Shown: positions 17,129 through 26,385, counted from the stretch's first letter. The stretch is 30,822 nucleotides of DNA from JALUUH01 sp964636675 (GCA_964636675.1 CAZWUO010000020.1:1-30822); one strand, 5' to 3'. Translations and numbers: made by a program. The notes: generated from the sequence alone by a model not told the origin.

Positions 17129-19876
17129 TCAAGTTTTCATCTTGGGCTGAAAAAGTGACATTACGGTAGGCAAAACAAGCACCGCAATTAAGCAACTAAC
17201 CACCATATACGCAGTAACAAAATATCCTAGTTTTACATGCGGTGGAAAATTTGATAAAAATAACACAGAAAAACCAGCAGTGACTACAATCGCATTAAGC
17301 ACAATAGTTCTTCCTGTCGTACCCAATGTTTCCGCTGTAGCTTGGTTGTGATCACTTCCTGATTTGCGTTCAGCGAGGTAACGAAACACATAGTGAACCG
17401 CATAATCTACACCTACACCGATGGCAATACCGGCTGCCAGCGCTGTAGAAACATCAAGCGCAACATTAAATAGCCCTGCAAAACCCGCGACTAACAATGT
17501 AGAAACCGTGACCGGAATAACGATATAAATACCTTTTAGAAATGATAAAAATACTAACGAGGCTACCAGTAATATAACGAGTTTTGAAACGACAATAGCC
17601 GTGGTTTGACTACCTATCAGTAAATCAGCCCAGATATACGAGTTATTTGCCGAACCGGCAAGATTCACCTCTACACCGAGATCATTAAACTCCTTAGCAA
17701 CAAAATCATTAGCAGCATCAATGATAACTTTTAACTCTCTGGTATAATCGGTTTGCACGACAACGCTGATCAAACCGGTTTGATAATCAAAATCGACGAC
17801 TTCATCTAACTGCTCAGGACGACCTGACACAGAAAATAAATACAGATACTCACCAATGAGTTCTTTGGTATCTGGAATAATTTCGAATTCCTTATTTCCT
17901 GCATGCAGCGATCGGTTCATGCTTTTTACATAATCAACCACTGATAGAGTATCACCAACATTGGGGATATCTTGCAGGTAATCCTGTAAAGCTTCCATTT
18001 TGCGTAAAAGCTTAGGATCTTTAAACGCTCCTTTTTCATTCGCTTCAATAACAATATTTAGAAAGATAGTCCCCGAAAACTTTTTGTTTAACATTTCGGT
18101 CGCTACGAATACTTCAGAGTCCTCTCTAAAATCGCTCATCCAGCTTGAATTGATGTATAATTTTGAAGAACCATATCCTGCGAGTAAAAGCAAGGCTAAT
18201 AAAAACATTCCAACGAAGCGCTTATGATCATTAATCCATGCGCCACTATTTTTCAGTGCCCAAGATAATCGACTTGGCGCATTATAAACTCGCATTGCAC
18301 GTTTTTTTTCAAAATAATTGCCTACTTTAGGTTTTAATAAACTAAGAATCGCAGGTAAAAATAGAATACTAATCAGCCATGAATATAAAATTCCAATCAT
18401 CGCGTAAAACCCAAAAATTCGGAAAGGAGGCATTTCTGCAAATAACAACGCTAAAAAACCAATACTCGTCGTTAACGATGTCATGATAAGGGGAGCTCCT
18501 AGCCGCTGCATGGAATCAGTGACAATATCTTTTGAATCTCTTTGTGGATCTTCAAGCACCGTATCATTATAGGTACTCAAAATATGTACCGCATCCCCAA
18601 TACAGACCGCGACCAAAATAACCGGGAGCATTGTCGATATGGTATAAAGGGGCACATCGAATAACACCATGGTACCCATTGTCCAAATGATAGCGGATGC
18701 CATAACGGCTAGTGGCAACAACATACCGCGCGCCGTGCGAAAAATAACTAATAATACAAGCCCCATGACGACGATAATCATTGGAATCATAATTTTCATA
18801 TCTTCCATTGCATACGTACCAGAAGACACTTCAATAACTGGGCGACCCGCAAGATAAAACTTATCATTAGGATGCCCTACTAGGGCTGCGTCATCTTCTG
18901 TGTTTGGCGCATTATTTTCTACTGCCTCGGTAGTCCCTTCAGAGGGACTAGCAGATGCAAAATTACTTGCCGCCCACTGTTCCTCCTCCTCCTCTTGTCC
19001 AGGCCAGTTTTCTGCAAAAGTATCAGCCTTAGTGATCGAACTACCATCTGATGGCGAACTAGGCTTGGAGAACACCTGAATTTCTGGTTTTGCTTCCGGC
19101 CACTCGGTAGACGCATCAGAATCTCCTGCAGCAATGTCCTGATCTTCCTTTTGGCTATTCCACCATTTCATTTGCTCTTCTGACCATTGCTCTGCACCTG
19201 AATCAGGCTCTTCTATGGTTTCATTATCTTGTTTATCTTGCTTCCATTTTTGCCAATCGCCTTGCTCATCCCCCCAATTAGCACCGCTGTCCTCACCAGT
19301 CTCCGCACTGATAATCCCTTTGACCTGCCAATAGGTCATCCAGCGGTTAGCCATTCCTTCTTTCAGTTTTGCTCGAATCATCGCAGCTGTACCATCAGCG
19401 GATACAATATTCCCAACAAACAAATCGGCATTGCTATCTAGGCGCCTTTTTAAATCAATTAGCTGCTGATCATTTTGCGGAACGGTTGCCATCACTGGCA
19501 ATGCACCAATTTCAGTTTCATTACCGGTAAAATATGTTGCTGTCGATAGTGAAACGACATCTACTGTTCGCGTCGCTTGCACACCTGGCAGTGCTGCAAT
19601 TTTATCAGTGACACGCTTAATTCGTGTCAATGTTTCAACATTATAAATACCATCTTCATTTTCAATCGCAATAATAAACGAGTCTTTAACGCCAAAAAGA
19701 TCATCAATTTTTTCATCATAAATGATTGCCTCATGACCTTTCGGTAAATAGACTCTGGCGTCTGTTTCCCAGCGTAAACCACCCAATTGGGAAGCAAATA
19801 AAACCGTTATAGTGAGCATCACTAACAACACAACTTTGGGATAACGGACACCAATTGAATACAGTTTTTTTAACAT
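17129..19876 (-). CDS. RND/MMPL superfamily exporter with acidic Trp-rich insert
   Basis: 915 aa inner-membrane transporter with the two-fold RND layout of the MMPL/HpnN kind: TM1 (residues ~14-32), a large periplasmic loop, TM2-6 (~360-510, with CIGDAVHIL), TM7 (~550-570), a second loop, and TM8-12 (~755-910, with IAIGVGVDYAVHYVFRY). Such proteins move lipids or hydrophobic molecules using proton motive force. Residues ~190-335 form an unusual low-complexity insert with many Glu, Asp, Gln and Ser and nine Trp (NWGDEQGDWQKWKQ, EEQWSEEQMKWWNSQ, WPGQEEEEEQW). It is in frame, without frameshift. The DUF1302 gene lies 12 bp upstream, a pairing known from other RND/DUF1302 loci. The cargo is unknown. 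Confidence 0.9.
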   Translation of the reverse strand: MLKKLYSIGVRYPKVVLLVMLTITVLFASQLGGLRWETDARVYLPKGHEAIIYDEKIDDLFGVKDSFIIAIENEDGIYNVETLTRIKRVTDKIAALPGVQATRTVDVVSLSTATYFTGNETEIGALPVMATVPQNDQQLIDLKRRLDSNADLFVGNIVSADGTAAMIRAKLKEGMANRWMTYWQVKGIISAETGEDSGANWGDEQGDWQKWKQDKQDNETIEEPDSGAEQWSEEQMKWWNSQKEDQDIAAGDSDASTEWPEAKPEIQVFSKPSSPSDGSSITKADTFAENWPGQEEEEEQWAASNFASASPSEGTTEAVENNAPNTEDDAALVGHPNDKFYLAGRPVIEVSSGTYAMEDMKIMIPMIIVVMGLVLLVIFRTARGMLLPLAVMASAIIWTMGTMVLFDVPLYTISTMLPVILVAVCIGDAVHILSTYNDTVLEDPQRDSKDIVTDSMQRLGAPLIMTSLTTSIGFLALLFAEMPPFRIFGFYAMIGILYSWLISILFLPAILSLLKPKVGNYFEKKRAMRVYNAPSRLSWALKNSGAWINDHKRFVGMFLLALLLLAGYGSSKLYINSSWMSDFREDSEVFVATEMLNKKFSGTIFLNIVIEANEKGAFKDPKLLRKMEALQDYLQDIPNVGDTLSVVDYVKSMNRSLHAGNKEFEIIPDTKELIGEYLYLFSVSGRPEQLDEVVDFDYQTGLISVVVQTDYTRELKVIIDAANDFVAKEFNDLGVEVNLAGSANNSYIWADLLIGSQTTAIVVSKLVILLVASLVFLSFLKGIYIVIPVTVSTLLVAGFAGLFNVALDVSTALAAGIAIGVGVDYAVHYVFRYLAERKSGSDHNQATAETLGTTGRTIVLNAIVVTAGFSVLFLSNFPPHVKLGYFVTAYMVVSCLIAVLVLPTVMSLFQPKMKT

Positions 19877-19888
19877 ACTTAACTTTCC

Positions 19889-21346
19889 CTAGAAACTAAA
19901 TTTAAATTCGACAAACATGCGTCTATTATCTCGAAAATTCCCGATGAATTGGGCGCGCTGCTCAATATCCCTCAGACCACCCGGATCATTCTGATCAATT
20001 GCCCGTCCAAACTGAGTTCGGACGCCCATGAATATATCTAAACCGGTAGTAACCTGGAATTGATTGGTCAGATTAAAAGTGAATTTTGGCTTGATAAAAA
20101 CTTCATTAAAATTGATTAGATAGATGAGCAGCATGCTAAAAACAGCAGATTGTTTTTGCAACGGCTTACGGATAAAAAGATTAAATGTTGTATCAAACTG
20201 ATCGCTGAGAATCATATCCTCATAACCCAGGATTACCCACTGAGCTAAGGCCGGAGATATATCCGCCCCGGCAAAACTAAAATCATAACCCAAGCCCCAA
20301 CGAATATGATCTCGTTGAACTTCTCCGTCACTGAATAAAAACCCATCTACATACACATCCCTAATCGCAAAGTACTTTCCAGAGACATAAGCAAACTCGC
20401 CTTTCATTATGTTGCCACGAATTTCCCGGGTAAATGTAGAACCAAACATCGCCATACGTGCATAGGTAGGAAGAATCGCAAGATCTTCTGTCGGATTAGG
20501 ATCACTCACATCAGCAAGTGATATTATTCTAAACGTCGACGGATAGTCATCCCAGGTATAAAAAAAACTCCAAGATACCTCGGTATCGAAAATATCACGA
20601 GTCATTTTAATACCCGCTTCTGAATAGATCGGATTATAGTTCTCTGGGGTGCTGGTAGCCTCTAGAATTTGAAACAACTCCCATTCAGAACCTCGAGGCG
20701 CAGGTTGGTGAAATTTCAACTCAGGAATCCAAATTAATTCGTATGTTGCGCCTGAGCCATAATAATTCGCTTTGAACGACCACAGAGGAATACGGTAATC
20801 AAGAAGCTCCGGCAAAATCAATTCACGGAAATCCATTGGGTTTATCTCATCCACAATACGTATACCCTCGAGAACACCCCAAATGATGTATTGTTTACCT
20901 ATCCGAAAATCAAAATTTCCAAGATATAAATCCAAATAGGCTTCGCGCAATTCTTGACGCTCCCTATCCTCTTCTTCGGGCAATTGCTCGACAAAAACCA
21001 AGGGTTCTTTTTCATCGCGTTTTACCCGCGATGCAATGGTTTCATAATTAATAAAGTCATAAACACTGTCGTAATAAGCCCAACCTGAAGCATAAAATCT
21101 GGCCCAACTTCCTATATCCAGTTTGGCGTTTAACGAAACAGTATTTCTTATTTTCGTAAACGATCGAGGTTCATCAAAACGATACGCAGTTTCATTTCTC
21201 AGATAACCACCCAAATTAAGCGAAGCAGCTTTTTTTCCAGTGTAGCGTCCTAAATCTGCGGGAATATCAATATCTTCATTATCCGCAGCCCGTGCGCACT
21301 GAGGTATGCTAATAAAAAATAATAACAATAAAAATCCAACTTTCAT
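19889..21346 (-). CDS. DUF1302-like outer-membrane protein
   Basis: 485 aa with a signal peptide ending in ARA (residues ~1-20). The segment AYLDLYLGNFDFRIGKQYIIWG, continuing into GIRIVDEINPMDFRE, matches the DUF1302 pattern of a Gly-Lys/Arg-Gln strand, a WG turn and an NPxDxRE loop. The rest alternates as a beta barrel and ends RMFVEFKFSF with the terminal Phe signature. DUF1302 proteins often sit beside RND exporters and are thought to help move hydrophobic compounds through the outer membrane; that role is not proven. It starts 10 bp after the regulator-like gene and ends 12 bp before the exporter gene. It is somewhat shorter than many family members. Confidence 0.82.
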   Translation of the reverse strand: MKVGFLLLLFFISIPQCARAADNEDIDIPADLGRYTGKKAASLNLGGYLRNETAYRFDEPRSFTKIRNTVSLNAKLDIGSWARFYASGWAYYDSVYDFINYETIASRVKRDEKEPLVFVEQLPEEEDRERQELREAYLDLYLGNFDFRIGKQYIIWGVLEGIRIVDEINPMDFRELILPELLDYRIPLWSFKANYYGSGATYELIWIPELKFHQPAPRGSEWELFQILEATSTPENYNPIYSEAGIKMTRDIFDTEVSWSFFYTWDDYPSTFRIISLADVSDPNPTEDLAILPTYARMAMFGSTFTREIRGNIMKGEFAYVSGKYFAIRDVYVDGFLFSDGEVQRDHIRWGLGYDFSFAGADISPALAQWVILGYEDMILSDQFDTTFNLFIRKPLQKQSAVFSMLLIYLINFNEVFIKPKFTFNLTNQFQVTTGLDIFMGVRTQFGRAIDQNDPGGLRDIEQRAQFIGNFRDNRRMFVEFKFSF

Positions 21347-21356
21347 TATTCTAAGA

Positions 21357-21815
21357 TCAAGCCTGAAGAAATTTTTTGCAGCTTCCGCACACGATAAGCA
21401 GCTGATCCTGACTTGGTGTTATTGCAATATGCGCTTCTTTGCCTGGCTGCATGGGATGCTTACACTGGCGGCAAGTTGAATCTCGATTCAGCTCTATTGA
21501 CTTCCAACCAATGATCTCTTGAAACTGCAAACTTGTCTCCGGATCTTCGACACCCTTATTCGATACTTTGCTTCCATCTTTCGATGAGATGCCATTTTTC
21601 TCCATAAACACTTCTTCTAACACACGTCGGATGAGCAACGATACAGGAATCCCTTGCTCCTTAGCCTGGTTTAATACACGATCCTTTAAACCTTTGGGGA
21701 CTCTTGCTCCCAAGTATTCTTCTTTGCGTTTTAACGCCACGTTTCGCGCTCTTTGCTGCATTCTTCGGGCATGGTCAGGCATAAAACCTGAGTCTGAATT
21801 ACCATACTTTTGCAT
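21357..21815 (-). CDS. Putative RHH-like DNA-binding protein with zinc-ribbon-like tail
   Basis: 152 aa, first gene of the envelope operon; AAGGAG lies 8 nt before the ATG, an excellent start. After a basic N-terminus (RRMQQRARNVALKRK), residues 34-71 (YLGARVPKGLKDRVLNQAKE and GIPVSLLIRRVLEEVF) read as strand-helix-helix, like ribbon-helix-helix DNA-binding proteins. A polar linker leads to a C-terminal module with C115xxC118 and C143xxC146 (STCRQCKHPMQPGKE, IVCGSCK), spaced as in a zinc ribbon. I know no named family with this pairing. It might repress its own operon, perhaps via the inverted repeat at 21881-21905, in response to a metal or redox signal; this is inference. Confidence 0.72.
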   Translation of the reverse strand: MQKYGNSDSGFMPDHARRMQQRARNVALKRKEEYLGARVPKGLKDRVLNQAKEQGIPVSLLIRRVLEEVFMEKNGISSKDGSKVSNKGVEDPETSLQFQEIIGWKSIELNRDSTCRQCKHPMQPGKEAHIAITPSQDQLLIVCGSCKKFLQA

Positions 21816-21861
21816 TTATAATCTCCTTCCATCAAAAAACAAATTAATATTATTAAAATAC

Positions 21862-21905
21862 TTAGACCCTCACCACCAACCGAGTAACCACCACTGGATT
21901 ACTCG
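21862..21905 (-). promoter_or_regulatory. Inverted repeat upstream of the six-gene envelope operon
   Basis: CGAGTAA (21881-21887) and TTACTCG (21899-21905) form a perfect 7 bp inverted repeat with half-site centres 18 bp apart, about 70-90 bp upstream of the regulator-like gene. A direct repeat ACCACCAAC/ACCACCACT (21872 and 21887, 15 bp period) overlaps it. On the minus strand a TTGGTG with an AT-rich TAATAA about 18 bp downstream could form the promoter. Likely a control region; the binding protein is unknown. Confidence 0.35.
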
Positions 21906-22055
21906 AGCAAGGCAAATATCTAAGCGCTTTCTGAAATATACTGAAAGAGAAATTATTTTTCTAAAACACATACTTAGGAAAATACATCAGAAAACGTCTA
22001 ACAAATGTAATACTGTTAAACATGAAAGTCAATACATTGACAACTGCGCCAGCAC

Positions 22056-22088
22056 AAAAAAAACCGCGAGATCTAATTCGCGGCTTTT
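22056..22088 (-). terminator. Rho-independent terminator after ccmI (probably bidirectional)
   Basis: CCGCGA (22064-22069) pairs with TCGCGG (22078-22083) around an 8 nt loop. On the minus strand the stem is followed by eight Ts, and on the plus strand by CTTTT. It begins 24 bp after the ccmI stop and closes the cytochrome c maturation operon, insulating it from the envelope operon. Confidence 0.85.
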
Positions 22089-22111
22089 AAAGTCAGGTTT
22101 AGTTTTAAAAA

Positions 22112-23392
22112 TCAATTAATTACAGTGTCGATCAGCAAAGAAACCGAAGCCTCAGAACTCAAAGCCAATTCGTCGCTAAAACCTTCGAGATCACCGGCTT
22201 GAGGTATAGCATCACCGGATTTAGACACTCTCGCTCCAACGATAACATGCGTAAAAGATGATAATTTCATCTGCGGACTCATTGACTGGCTATCATCGAG
22301 AACAAATTCAAAAGGTAAATCTTTAACCTGCTTACGTACAATTGCCAACGGCATTTTAGGCCCCTGCACCGCACGAGCAAAGATGAACACCGTATCTTCT
22401 GGACTCGCTTTTGCTGAAATTTCGCTCGCCAAACCCACGCTACCGGTTATTCTCGCCACGCCAGCAATAAGACTGTCGTTTTTTGCCACGACATTTACCG
22501 CCTGGGGAGGTGACTGCAACATTATTGGCGTTCCCATCAACGACTTCGCTTCATTGATATTAGCCAGAATTTGAGTGCGCTCCTCGCCGCCTTCGGGTAA
22601 AATAGCGTATAGTCGCTCCCAGTATTTCAGTGCCGTTTTAAATTCCTTCGTTTGGTACGCCGTTGTGCCCGCCAACCAAAGTGATTTAGTATGTTTGGGA
22701 TCAATTTGCAAAGCTTGCTCAAGTATCTCTATGGTTCTCGCATCGGTCATACGTCCATTCGCCATTGCGCGAACATCCGCATAACTCGCTAATATATCAG
22801 CACTTCGTCCACCACCAAGCTTTAAAGCACGTTCAAAGGCAATGACCGAATCATCATAGCGTTGCATAAACTGGTAAGTCCTTGCTAGCATATACCAGCC
22901 TTCACCGTCATTCGGCTCAGCTTGTAGACGCGCTTCAAGTTGCGCCAAAAGCTGATCAATATCAAGATCATGCTGCTCATTGCTCACCTCGGCAACTGCA
23001 TTTTCAGGGTTAAGCCCTGCTTCTCCCGCACCCCATATCCCATACAGAGTAACCGTCACTGCCGGAATGACCACAACCATAACACCCGCTACGACCTTGC
23101 CCAGCTTTGAATTGAGCGAGAGATTAGATTCCCCACAGCTCGCTTTTTCAACTAAATCAACATCATCGAGTAAATTCTTTTCGATATCTAATTTAGCACC
23201 TGCGTATTGCTCTTGGCTAATAGTGCCATTTGCCAAATCATTTTCTAATTCTTCCAATTGATCCTGGTAGACCGAAATATTAATCTCTTCACGCTTAGCT
23301 GTTTTATGCTCTTTATTACGCAGTAAGGGCGGTAAAATAAGTCCTAATGCAATAACGATAAACAGTATCGCAATCATCCAAAACACTAACAT
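22112..23392 (-). CDS. ccmI: Cytochrome c maturation protein CcmI
   Basis: 426 aa. CcmI holds apocytochrome c and presents it to CcmF/CcmH for heme ligation. The N-terminal part has two membrane helices (residues ~1-22 and ~95-118) flanking the cytoplasmic segment ISVYQDQLEELENDLANGTI with the typical RLE-like coiled stretch. A periplasmic TPR domain (EARLQAEPNDGEGWYMLARTY, SLWLAGTTAYQTKEF) covers residues ~145-275, and the C-terminal domain (VARITGSVGLA, DTVFIFARA, LAIVRKQVKDLPFEFVLDD) is the conserved CcmI/CycH tail. It starts 2 bp after ccmH and is the last gene before the terminator. Confidence 0.94.
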   Translation of the reverse strand: MLVFWMIAILFIVIALGLILPPLLRNKEHKTAKREEINISVYQDQLEELENDLANGTISQEQYAGAKLDIEKNLLDDVDLVEKASCGESNLSLNSKLGKVVAGVMVVVIPAVTVTLYGIWGAGEAGLNPENAVAEVSNEQHDLDIDQLLAQLEARLQAEPNDGEGWYMLARTYQFMQRYDDSVIAFERALKLGGGRSADILASYADVRAMANGRMTDARTIEILEQALQIDPKHTKSLWLAGTTAYQTKEFKTALKYWERLYAILPEGGEERTQILANINEAKSLMGTPIMLQSPPQAVNVVAKNDSLIAGVARITGSVGLASEISAKASPEDTVFIFARAVQGPKMPLAIVRKQVKDLPFEFVLDDSQSMSPQMKLSSFTHVIVGARVSKSGDAIPQAGDLEGFSDELALSSEASVSLLIDTVIN

Positions 23393-23394
23393 CT

Positions 23395-23859
23395 TTAACG
23401 TCCCTCACCTTTTTGCTTCATCAGAGCTTCCGCTCTGGAAAGCTGTTCTGCACTTAATGGATTATCTGAAATCATGGTTCGGTGTTTTTTTATTTGATAA
23501 ATCAATAACAACCCACCCATTAACAATAAAATAAAAGGCCCAACCCAAAGCAACATAGTGCTCGTATTAAAATCGGGGCGATAACGGATGAACTCACCAT
23601 ATCTTTCAACCATGTACTCGATAATTTCCTCATCGGTTTTTCCGGAATTAATTTGCTGAGTCACTTGACGCTTCAAATCATCGGCAAGACCTGCAGCAGA
23701 ATCATAAAGCGTTTGGTTTTGGCATTTCTGACAGCGCAACTCGGAAGTAATTGCCTTAAACCGCTCCTTAATCTTTGGATCAACATTGGGCAAAGCCTCT
23801 TTGGCCAGCGCAATATGCGTCCATCCAATAAAACACAGTATAAATACTAAGACTTTCAT
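23395..23859 (-). CDS. ccmH: Cytochrome c maturation protein CcmH
   Basis: 154 aa short-form CcmH: signal peptide, the redox motif LRCQKCQNQTL (residues ~42-52), the three-helix bundle segment IIEYMVERYGEFIRYRP, and one C-terminal transmembrane helix (LLWVGPFILLLMGGLLLIY). It keeps apocytochrome cysteines reduced for heme attachment. The TPR part found in long E. coli CcmH is encoded separately as ccmI here. The start forms an ATGA overlap with the ccmG stop. Confidence 0.96.
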   Translation of the reverse strand: MKVLVFILCFIGWTHIALAKEALPNVDPKIKERFKAITSELRCQKCQNQTLYDSAAGLADDLKRQVTQQINSGKTDEEIIEYMVERYGEFIRYRPDFNTSTMLLWVGPFILLLMGGLLLIYQIKKHRTMISDNPLSAEQLSRAEALMKQKGEGR

Positions 23860-24380
23860 CCTCCAAGCTCCTTAATTTTTGGCAATAATTTTTCTTGCCA
23901 AGCAGCTCGAGATACCGGTCCCACATACTTCATGCGAATTATCCCTTGCTTATCGATGATAAATGTTTCAGGCACACCATAAACGCCATAATCAATACCA
24001 ACATCACCCGATAAATCAGATAAACTCGCGATATAAGGGTTGCCCAATTGCCGCAGCCAAGTCATTGCATCATTGCGTTTGTCTTTATAATTCAAACCAT
24101 ATAGATTAATCTCGCCTTGACGCGCAATATCCATAAATAAAGGATGCTCTGAACGGCATGCTGCACACCATGACGCCCACACATTCAGTACCCACACCTT
24201 GCCTTGCATATCTGCGTTAGCATACGATTTTTCGGGGTTGTGCAAATCATTTAAGGTAAAAGCGGGCGCAGGTTTATCCAATAGCGCAGAAGGTAATAGA
24301 TGGGGGTCTTTCCCAAGGCCAACCCAAAAAAAACCAATCATTATCACAAAAACAACCAACGGCAAAAGATACCTCAGCAT
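23856..24380 (-). CDS. ccmG: Thiol:disulfide interchange protein CcmG (DsbE)
   Basis: 174 aa membrane-anchored periplasmic thioredoxin. The N-terminal helix (LLPLVVFVIMIGFFWVGL) is the anchor; the active site is WASWCAACRSEHP with WCAAC in place of the commoner WCPTC, and YGVYGVPETFIID contains the cis-Pro. It reduces apocytochrome or CcmH thiols. Its ATG overlaps the ccmF stop by one base (TAATG) and its stop overlaps ccmH by 4 bp. Confidence 0.95.
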   Translation of the reverse strand: MLRYLLPLVVFVIMIGFFWVGLGKDPHLLPSALLDKPAPAFTLNDLHNPEKSYANADMQGKVWVLNVWASWCAACRSEHPLFMDIARQGEINLYGLNYKDKRNDAMTWLRQLGNPYIASLSDLSGDVGIDYGVYGVPETFIIDKQGIIRMKYVGPVSRAAWQEKLLPKIKELGG

Positions 24381-26383
24381 TAGGCTTTTGCCTCCGTTGT
24401 TGCACCCACGGCAGCAGTCTCATTATTCTTCACCTTTGCCAATTTCTTTTCCTTGCGTGAAACCAAACGATAACGCTTGTCCATGATGGCCAATAAACCA
24501 CCCAAGCCCATCAACAAACAACCTGCCCAAATCCAATCAACAAACGGTTTGTGGTAAACACGAATACTCCAAGCACCCTTGCCCACGGGTTCACCTAAAG
24601 ACACATATAAATCACCAAAAAACCCGGTATCAATAGCAGCTTCCGTCATTACTTGCTGTTGAACATTGTAAAAACGCTTTTCCGGATACATGACGCTCAC
24701 CTCACGCTCGTCCCGAAAAACCGTCACTTGTCCACGCTGAGCATCATAATTCGGCCCTCGTGCATCCGTTACCCCATCAAAACGAAAAACATAATCGCCT
24801 ACGGTAATCGTATCCCCCACATCGACACGTACATCTTTTTCAACTTCATACCCCATCACCATGGTCACCCCAAAGATGAACACAGCAATGCCAAAATGGG
24901 CGAGCTGCATACCGTAATAACTGCGTGACAAGCTACCCACTTTTGCACCCGCTTTAGCTCGCTGAATAAAACGGCTCCTAATGTTGACCACAATTCCAGC
25001 CGTCACCCAAACCGAAAGTAATACACCAAAACTAATCATCGGTGTCCATTCACCCATCATGAAAGGAATAATAAGCGCCGACACAAGACTCACCACCGCC
25101 GCCCATTTCAAACGTTGAGCGATATCCGGTATGCTCGCTTTTTTCCAGCGTGCAAGCGGGCCAATCGACATTAAAAATATCAACGGCGTCATCAGCGGAA
25201 CAAAAACGGCGTTAAAATAAGGCGGGCCAACCGAGATCTTTCCTTTACCCAAGGCATCCAATAACAAGGGATATAAAGTACCCAGCAATACCGCTGCGCA
25301 AGCAACCGCCAGTAACACATTATTGGAAAGTAAAAATGACTCCCTTGACACCAAGTTAAATTTTCCACCCAAGCCCACCTTGGGTGCTCGCCATGCATAG
25401 AGCAACAATGAGCTGCCTACGACAATCGCCAAAAAAACCAAGATAAAGGTACCGCGTTCAGGGTCTGCGGCAAATGAATGTACCGAGGTAAGAACGCCCG
25501 AGCGAACTAAAAAAGTACCCAGTAAACTTAAAGAAAACGCAAAAATTGCGAGCAATACCGTCCAGTTTTTAAAACTACCTCGCTTCTCGGTAGCCGCCAA
25601 CGAATGCACCAATGCCGTTCCCACTAACCAGGGCATAAATGAGGCATTTTCGACCGGATCCCAAAACCACCAGCCGCCCCAGCCAAGTTCGTAGTAAGCC
25701 CACCAACTTCCTAATGCAATCCCTAAGGTTAAAAATACCCAAGCAACCGTCGTCCATGGACGCGACCAGCGCGCCCAGGTAGCATCCATTTTTCCACCAA
25801 GAAGGGCGGCTATGGCAAATGCAAATGCCACAGAAAAACCCACATAACCCATGTAAAGCAATGGCGGATGAATAATCAAACCTGGATCTTGCAATAATGG
25901 ATTAAGATCACGACCGTCAAGTGCTGGCGGAAATACGCGTTCAAAAGGATTAGAAGTGATTAACAAAAATAAAAGAAAACCGATGCTGATAAATCCCATC
26001 ACGGAAATAACTCTGGCAACCATGTCCTGTGGTAGGTTGCGACTAAATAGGGCGACACACATGCCCCAGCCTGCCAGCATGAGAATCCACAACAGCATGG
26101 AGCCTTCATGGCCGCCCCATACCGCTGAAACTTTGTATATCACCGGCAACAGAGAATTCGAATGATTTATCGCATATAAGACCGAAAAATCATCTTGAAC
26201 AAAAACCGTGATTAAGCAAATAAATGCAATCAACATGAATACAAATTGACCCTGAGCAGCAGGCCTAGCCACTCCCATAAAACCAACATTACCATTAAAT
26301 GAACCAATCAATGGTATGACAAATTGTACGATTGAAAGAATAAGCGCTAATATCAGCGCAAAATGTCCTATTTCTGCGATCAC
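24380..26383 (-). CDS. ccmF: Heme lyase CcmF
   Basis: 667 aa polytopic membrane protein, close to the usual length. It contains the WWD heme-handling motif (YYELGWGGWWFWDPVENASFMPW, quoted in part around residues 230-250), the PPLLYMGYVG segment with the axial His context LIIHPP, and the large periplasmic loop near the C-terminus (YPEKRFYNVQQQVMTEAAID, continuing into DLYVSLG). It ligates heme from CcmE to apocytochrome CxxCH cysteines with CcmH/I. Spacing to ccmE is 2 bp. No damage seen. Confidence 0.97.
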   Translation of the reverse strand: MIAEIGHFALILALILSIVQFVIPLIGSFNGNVGFMGVARPAAQGQFVFMLIAFICLITVFVQDDFSVLYAINHSNSLLPVIYKVSAVWGGHEGSMLLWILMLAGWGMCVALFSRNLPQDMVARVISVMGFISIGFLLFLLITSNPFERVFPPALDGRDLNPLLQDPGLIIHPPLLYMGYVGFSVAFAFAIAALLGGKMDATWARWSRPWTTVAWVFLTLGIALGSWWAYYELGWGGWWFWDPVENASFMPWLVGTALVHSLAATEKRGSFKNWTVLLAIFAFSLSLLGTFLVRSGVLTSVHSFAADPERGTFILVFLAIVVGSSLLLYAWRAPKVGLGGKFNLVSRESFLLSNNVLLAVACAAVLLGTLYPLLLDALGKGKISVGPPYFNAVFVPLMTPLIFLMSIGPLARWKKASIPDIAQRLKWAAVVSLVSALIIPFMMGEWTPMISFGVLLSVWVTAGIVVNIRSRFIQRAKAGAKVGSLSRSYYGMQLAHFGIAVFIFGVTMVMGYEVEKDVRVDVGDTITVGDYVFRFDGVTDARGPNYDAQRGQVTVFRDEREVSVMYPEKRFYNVQQQVMTEAAIDTGFFGDLYVSLGEPVGKGAWSIRVYHKPFVDWIWAGCLLMGLGGLLAIMDKRYRLVSRKEKKLAKVKNNETAAVGATTEAKA

Positions 26384-26385
26384 GA

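Noticed and set aside
21568..22119. 183-codon plus-strand ORF opposite the regulator-like gene
   Set aside because: Its first half is antisense to the 152 aa gene and its end runs through the ccmI terminator; the translation is low complexity with no family pattern.
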